Shown: positions 63,135 to 64,000 of the stretch, piece by piece | How positions within the stretch are numbered: position 1 is the stretch's first letter | Layout of the letters: each line of letters starts with the position of its first letter | From: Parachlamydia acanthamoebae | GTDB lineage: Bacteria; Chlamydiota; Chlamydiia; Chlamydiales; Parachlamydiaceae | Reading direction: 5' to 3' | DNA length: 64,000 nt | NCBI RefSeq assembly: GCF_000875975.1 | Contig: NZ_BAWW01000066.1 | Span: forward strand, 62,001-126,000 | Program-made: the position numbers and the translations under genes | Notes under the pieces: generated by a model | Databases searched by the model: none | What the model saw: only the letters and a program-made list of their open reading frames with translations | What the model was told of the DNA's origin: nothing

Positions 63135-63687
63135 GAGCTTGTTGACAAACCTAATTCGATAAGCGTTTTAACATTAATTTGACATCGCCAAGTAAATGAA
63201 AGCTTCTGTAGTAATAGTCCGATATTCGTAATCCTTACTCATATTCGTAATCCTTACTCAGCCTTCTATATCTACCAAGCCATGTAAATGTTCGTTCAAC
63301 GACCCATATTGAATTGCTTACCCGTCCTTTTAACTACTTGAGGATCAATTCTATAGTTTCTTGTATAAGCTTGAGTGAAAGGTCCATCATAACCATCCTA
63401 CCCAAATAATTTTAAGTTTTCTTTTGGGATTTTTCCAACTATCGAGGATGCCGAAGAGTCCTTTTCTTATCACTGTAACAAATGTTTTAATTAAAAGCCC
63501 TTGAGTATCAACCAATATATGGCGTTTTTTTCCTTTAATTTTCTTTCCCGCATCATAGCCAACAAAGCCCCCTTTCAGTCGTTTTAACTGATTGGCTGTC
63601 AACAATACCTGCAGAGAGATCTTCATTTCTTCCAAAATTTATTGATTATCCTAATATAGCTAAATTTTGGGATTTGTCAACAAGCTC
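63135..63687 (-). mobile_element. IS5-family element, internally deleted
   Basis: GAGCTTGTTGACAAA (63135-63149) is inverted at 63673-63687, a 15-bp perfect terminal repeat. The length (about 550 bases) is short for the group, and inside lies a 17-base tandem duplication (ATTCGTAATCCTTACTC twice, about 63224-63258), so the element is decayed. Confidence 0.7.
63387..63635 (-). pseudogene. IS5-family transposase fragment
   Basis: Encodes GGFVGYDAGKKIKGKKRHIL, then VDTQGLLIKTFVTV, the central block of IS5 (IS427-like) transposases. The DNA-binding start and the catalytic end are missing or out of frame. Confidence 0.75.
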
Positions 63688-64000
63688 TAACAAAGTCAAT
63701 TTTCAAAAAAATCACAACTAAAATCCATTTTAAAACCACAATTTAAAATGTTTATTAATAGCCGTTAGATAAAATTGAAATCTTCAATCTTAACCTAACG
63801 AACACAAAGTTAATAATTTAAGATTGCGTTTTATATACTTTTGTAGTATTATTTTTTTCAAATATTTCACATTTCTATTGCTACTCTATTATATCTTAAA
63901 ATTCCCACACAAAAACGATTCCTTTTTTATTAAACATTATTACTTAACATAATTTTAAAAAAAATTTATGAATAATATCACATCATCTCAAGATGCTCTT
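63688..64000. other. AT-rich right edge, possible start of another gene
   Basis: Very AT-rich with no gene until an ATG at 63968, which opens a frame (MNNITSSQDAL) running off the window. The composition resembles starts of the secreted-protein genes here, but there is no clear Shine-Dalgarno, so it is only a possibility. Confidence 0.3.

Noticed and set aside
1..64000. CRISPR array, tRNA or rRNA genes
   Set aside because: No regularly spaced repeats, no tRNA T-loop pattern and no rRNA-like stretch were noticed on either strand.

Overview
The window looks like a chromosomal segment of a Chlamydiales bacterium of the amoeba-symbiont type (Parachlamydiaceae-like, for example near Protochlamydia or Parachlamydia). 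The evidence is a type III secretion (T3SS) gene order that matches the chlamydial cdsD-E-F-G-(CT668)-N-O-P-Q-pkn5-C block, a second locus with chlamydial-type translocators and two LcrH/SycD chaperones, AT-rich DNA, eukaryote-like F-box and ankyrin proteins, and many decayed insertion sequences. No tRNA or rRNA gene was seen. The genus assignment is inference.

Layout. Positions 1-15050 (minus strand): one long T3SS operon read from right to left. It holds sctD, cdsE-like chaperone, needle sctF, TPR co-chaperone, a CT668-like gene, ATPase sctN, stalk sctO, sctP, C-ring sctQ, a kinase with a dead SpoIIE-like phosphatase tail, secretin sctC, a lipoprotein, and a cut-off secreted protein whose N-terminus shares a motif with sctC. 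Positions 15406-37563: an accessory region with three paralogues of a putative cysteine-hydrolase effector family (15406, 21016, 29943), a flavin monooxygenase, an ABC-2 exporter whose ATPase gene carries a poly-A frameshift, a metabolic run (pterin dehydratase, QueD/PTPS-like, class I amidotransferase), an F-box/ankyrin protein, and two very large paralogous P-loop GTPase-like proteins placed tail to tail. Positions 37564-42360: a graveyard with an RHS toxin plus probable immunity gene, IS630, IS256 and another transposase remnant. Positions 42533-46201: two proteins of a modular family that also includes the gene at 26163. Positions 46455-59584 (minus): the translocator locus, with a CesT-like chaperone, a YopD/CopD-like protein, a YopB/CopB-like protein with three N-terminal repeats, two LcrH/SycD chaperones and four large secreted-looking proteins of unknown function. 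Positions 59945-64000: an orphan ORF, a frameshifted F-box gene and IS982, IS1 and IS5 copies.

Working together (inference): the left operon builds the injectisome, the right operon supplies pore-forming translocators with their chaperones, and the region between them holds candidate effectors (cysteine-hydrolase family, GTPase-like pair, F-box proteins, MQCP modular family) that the machine could deliver into an amoebal host. Several genes are split by one-base differences in A-runs, which is either real decay, slippage-based expression, or sequencing error.
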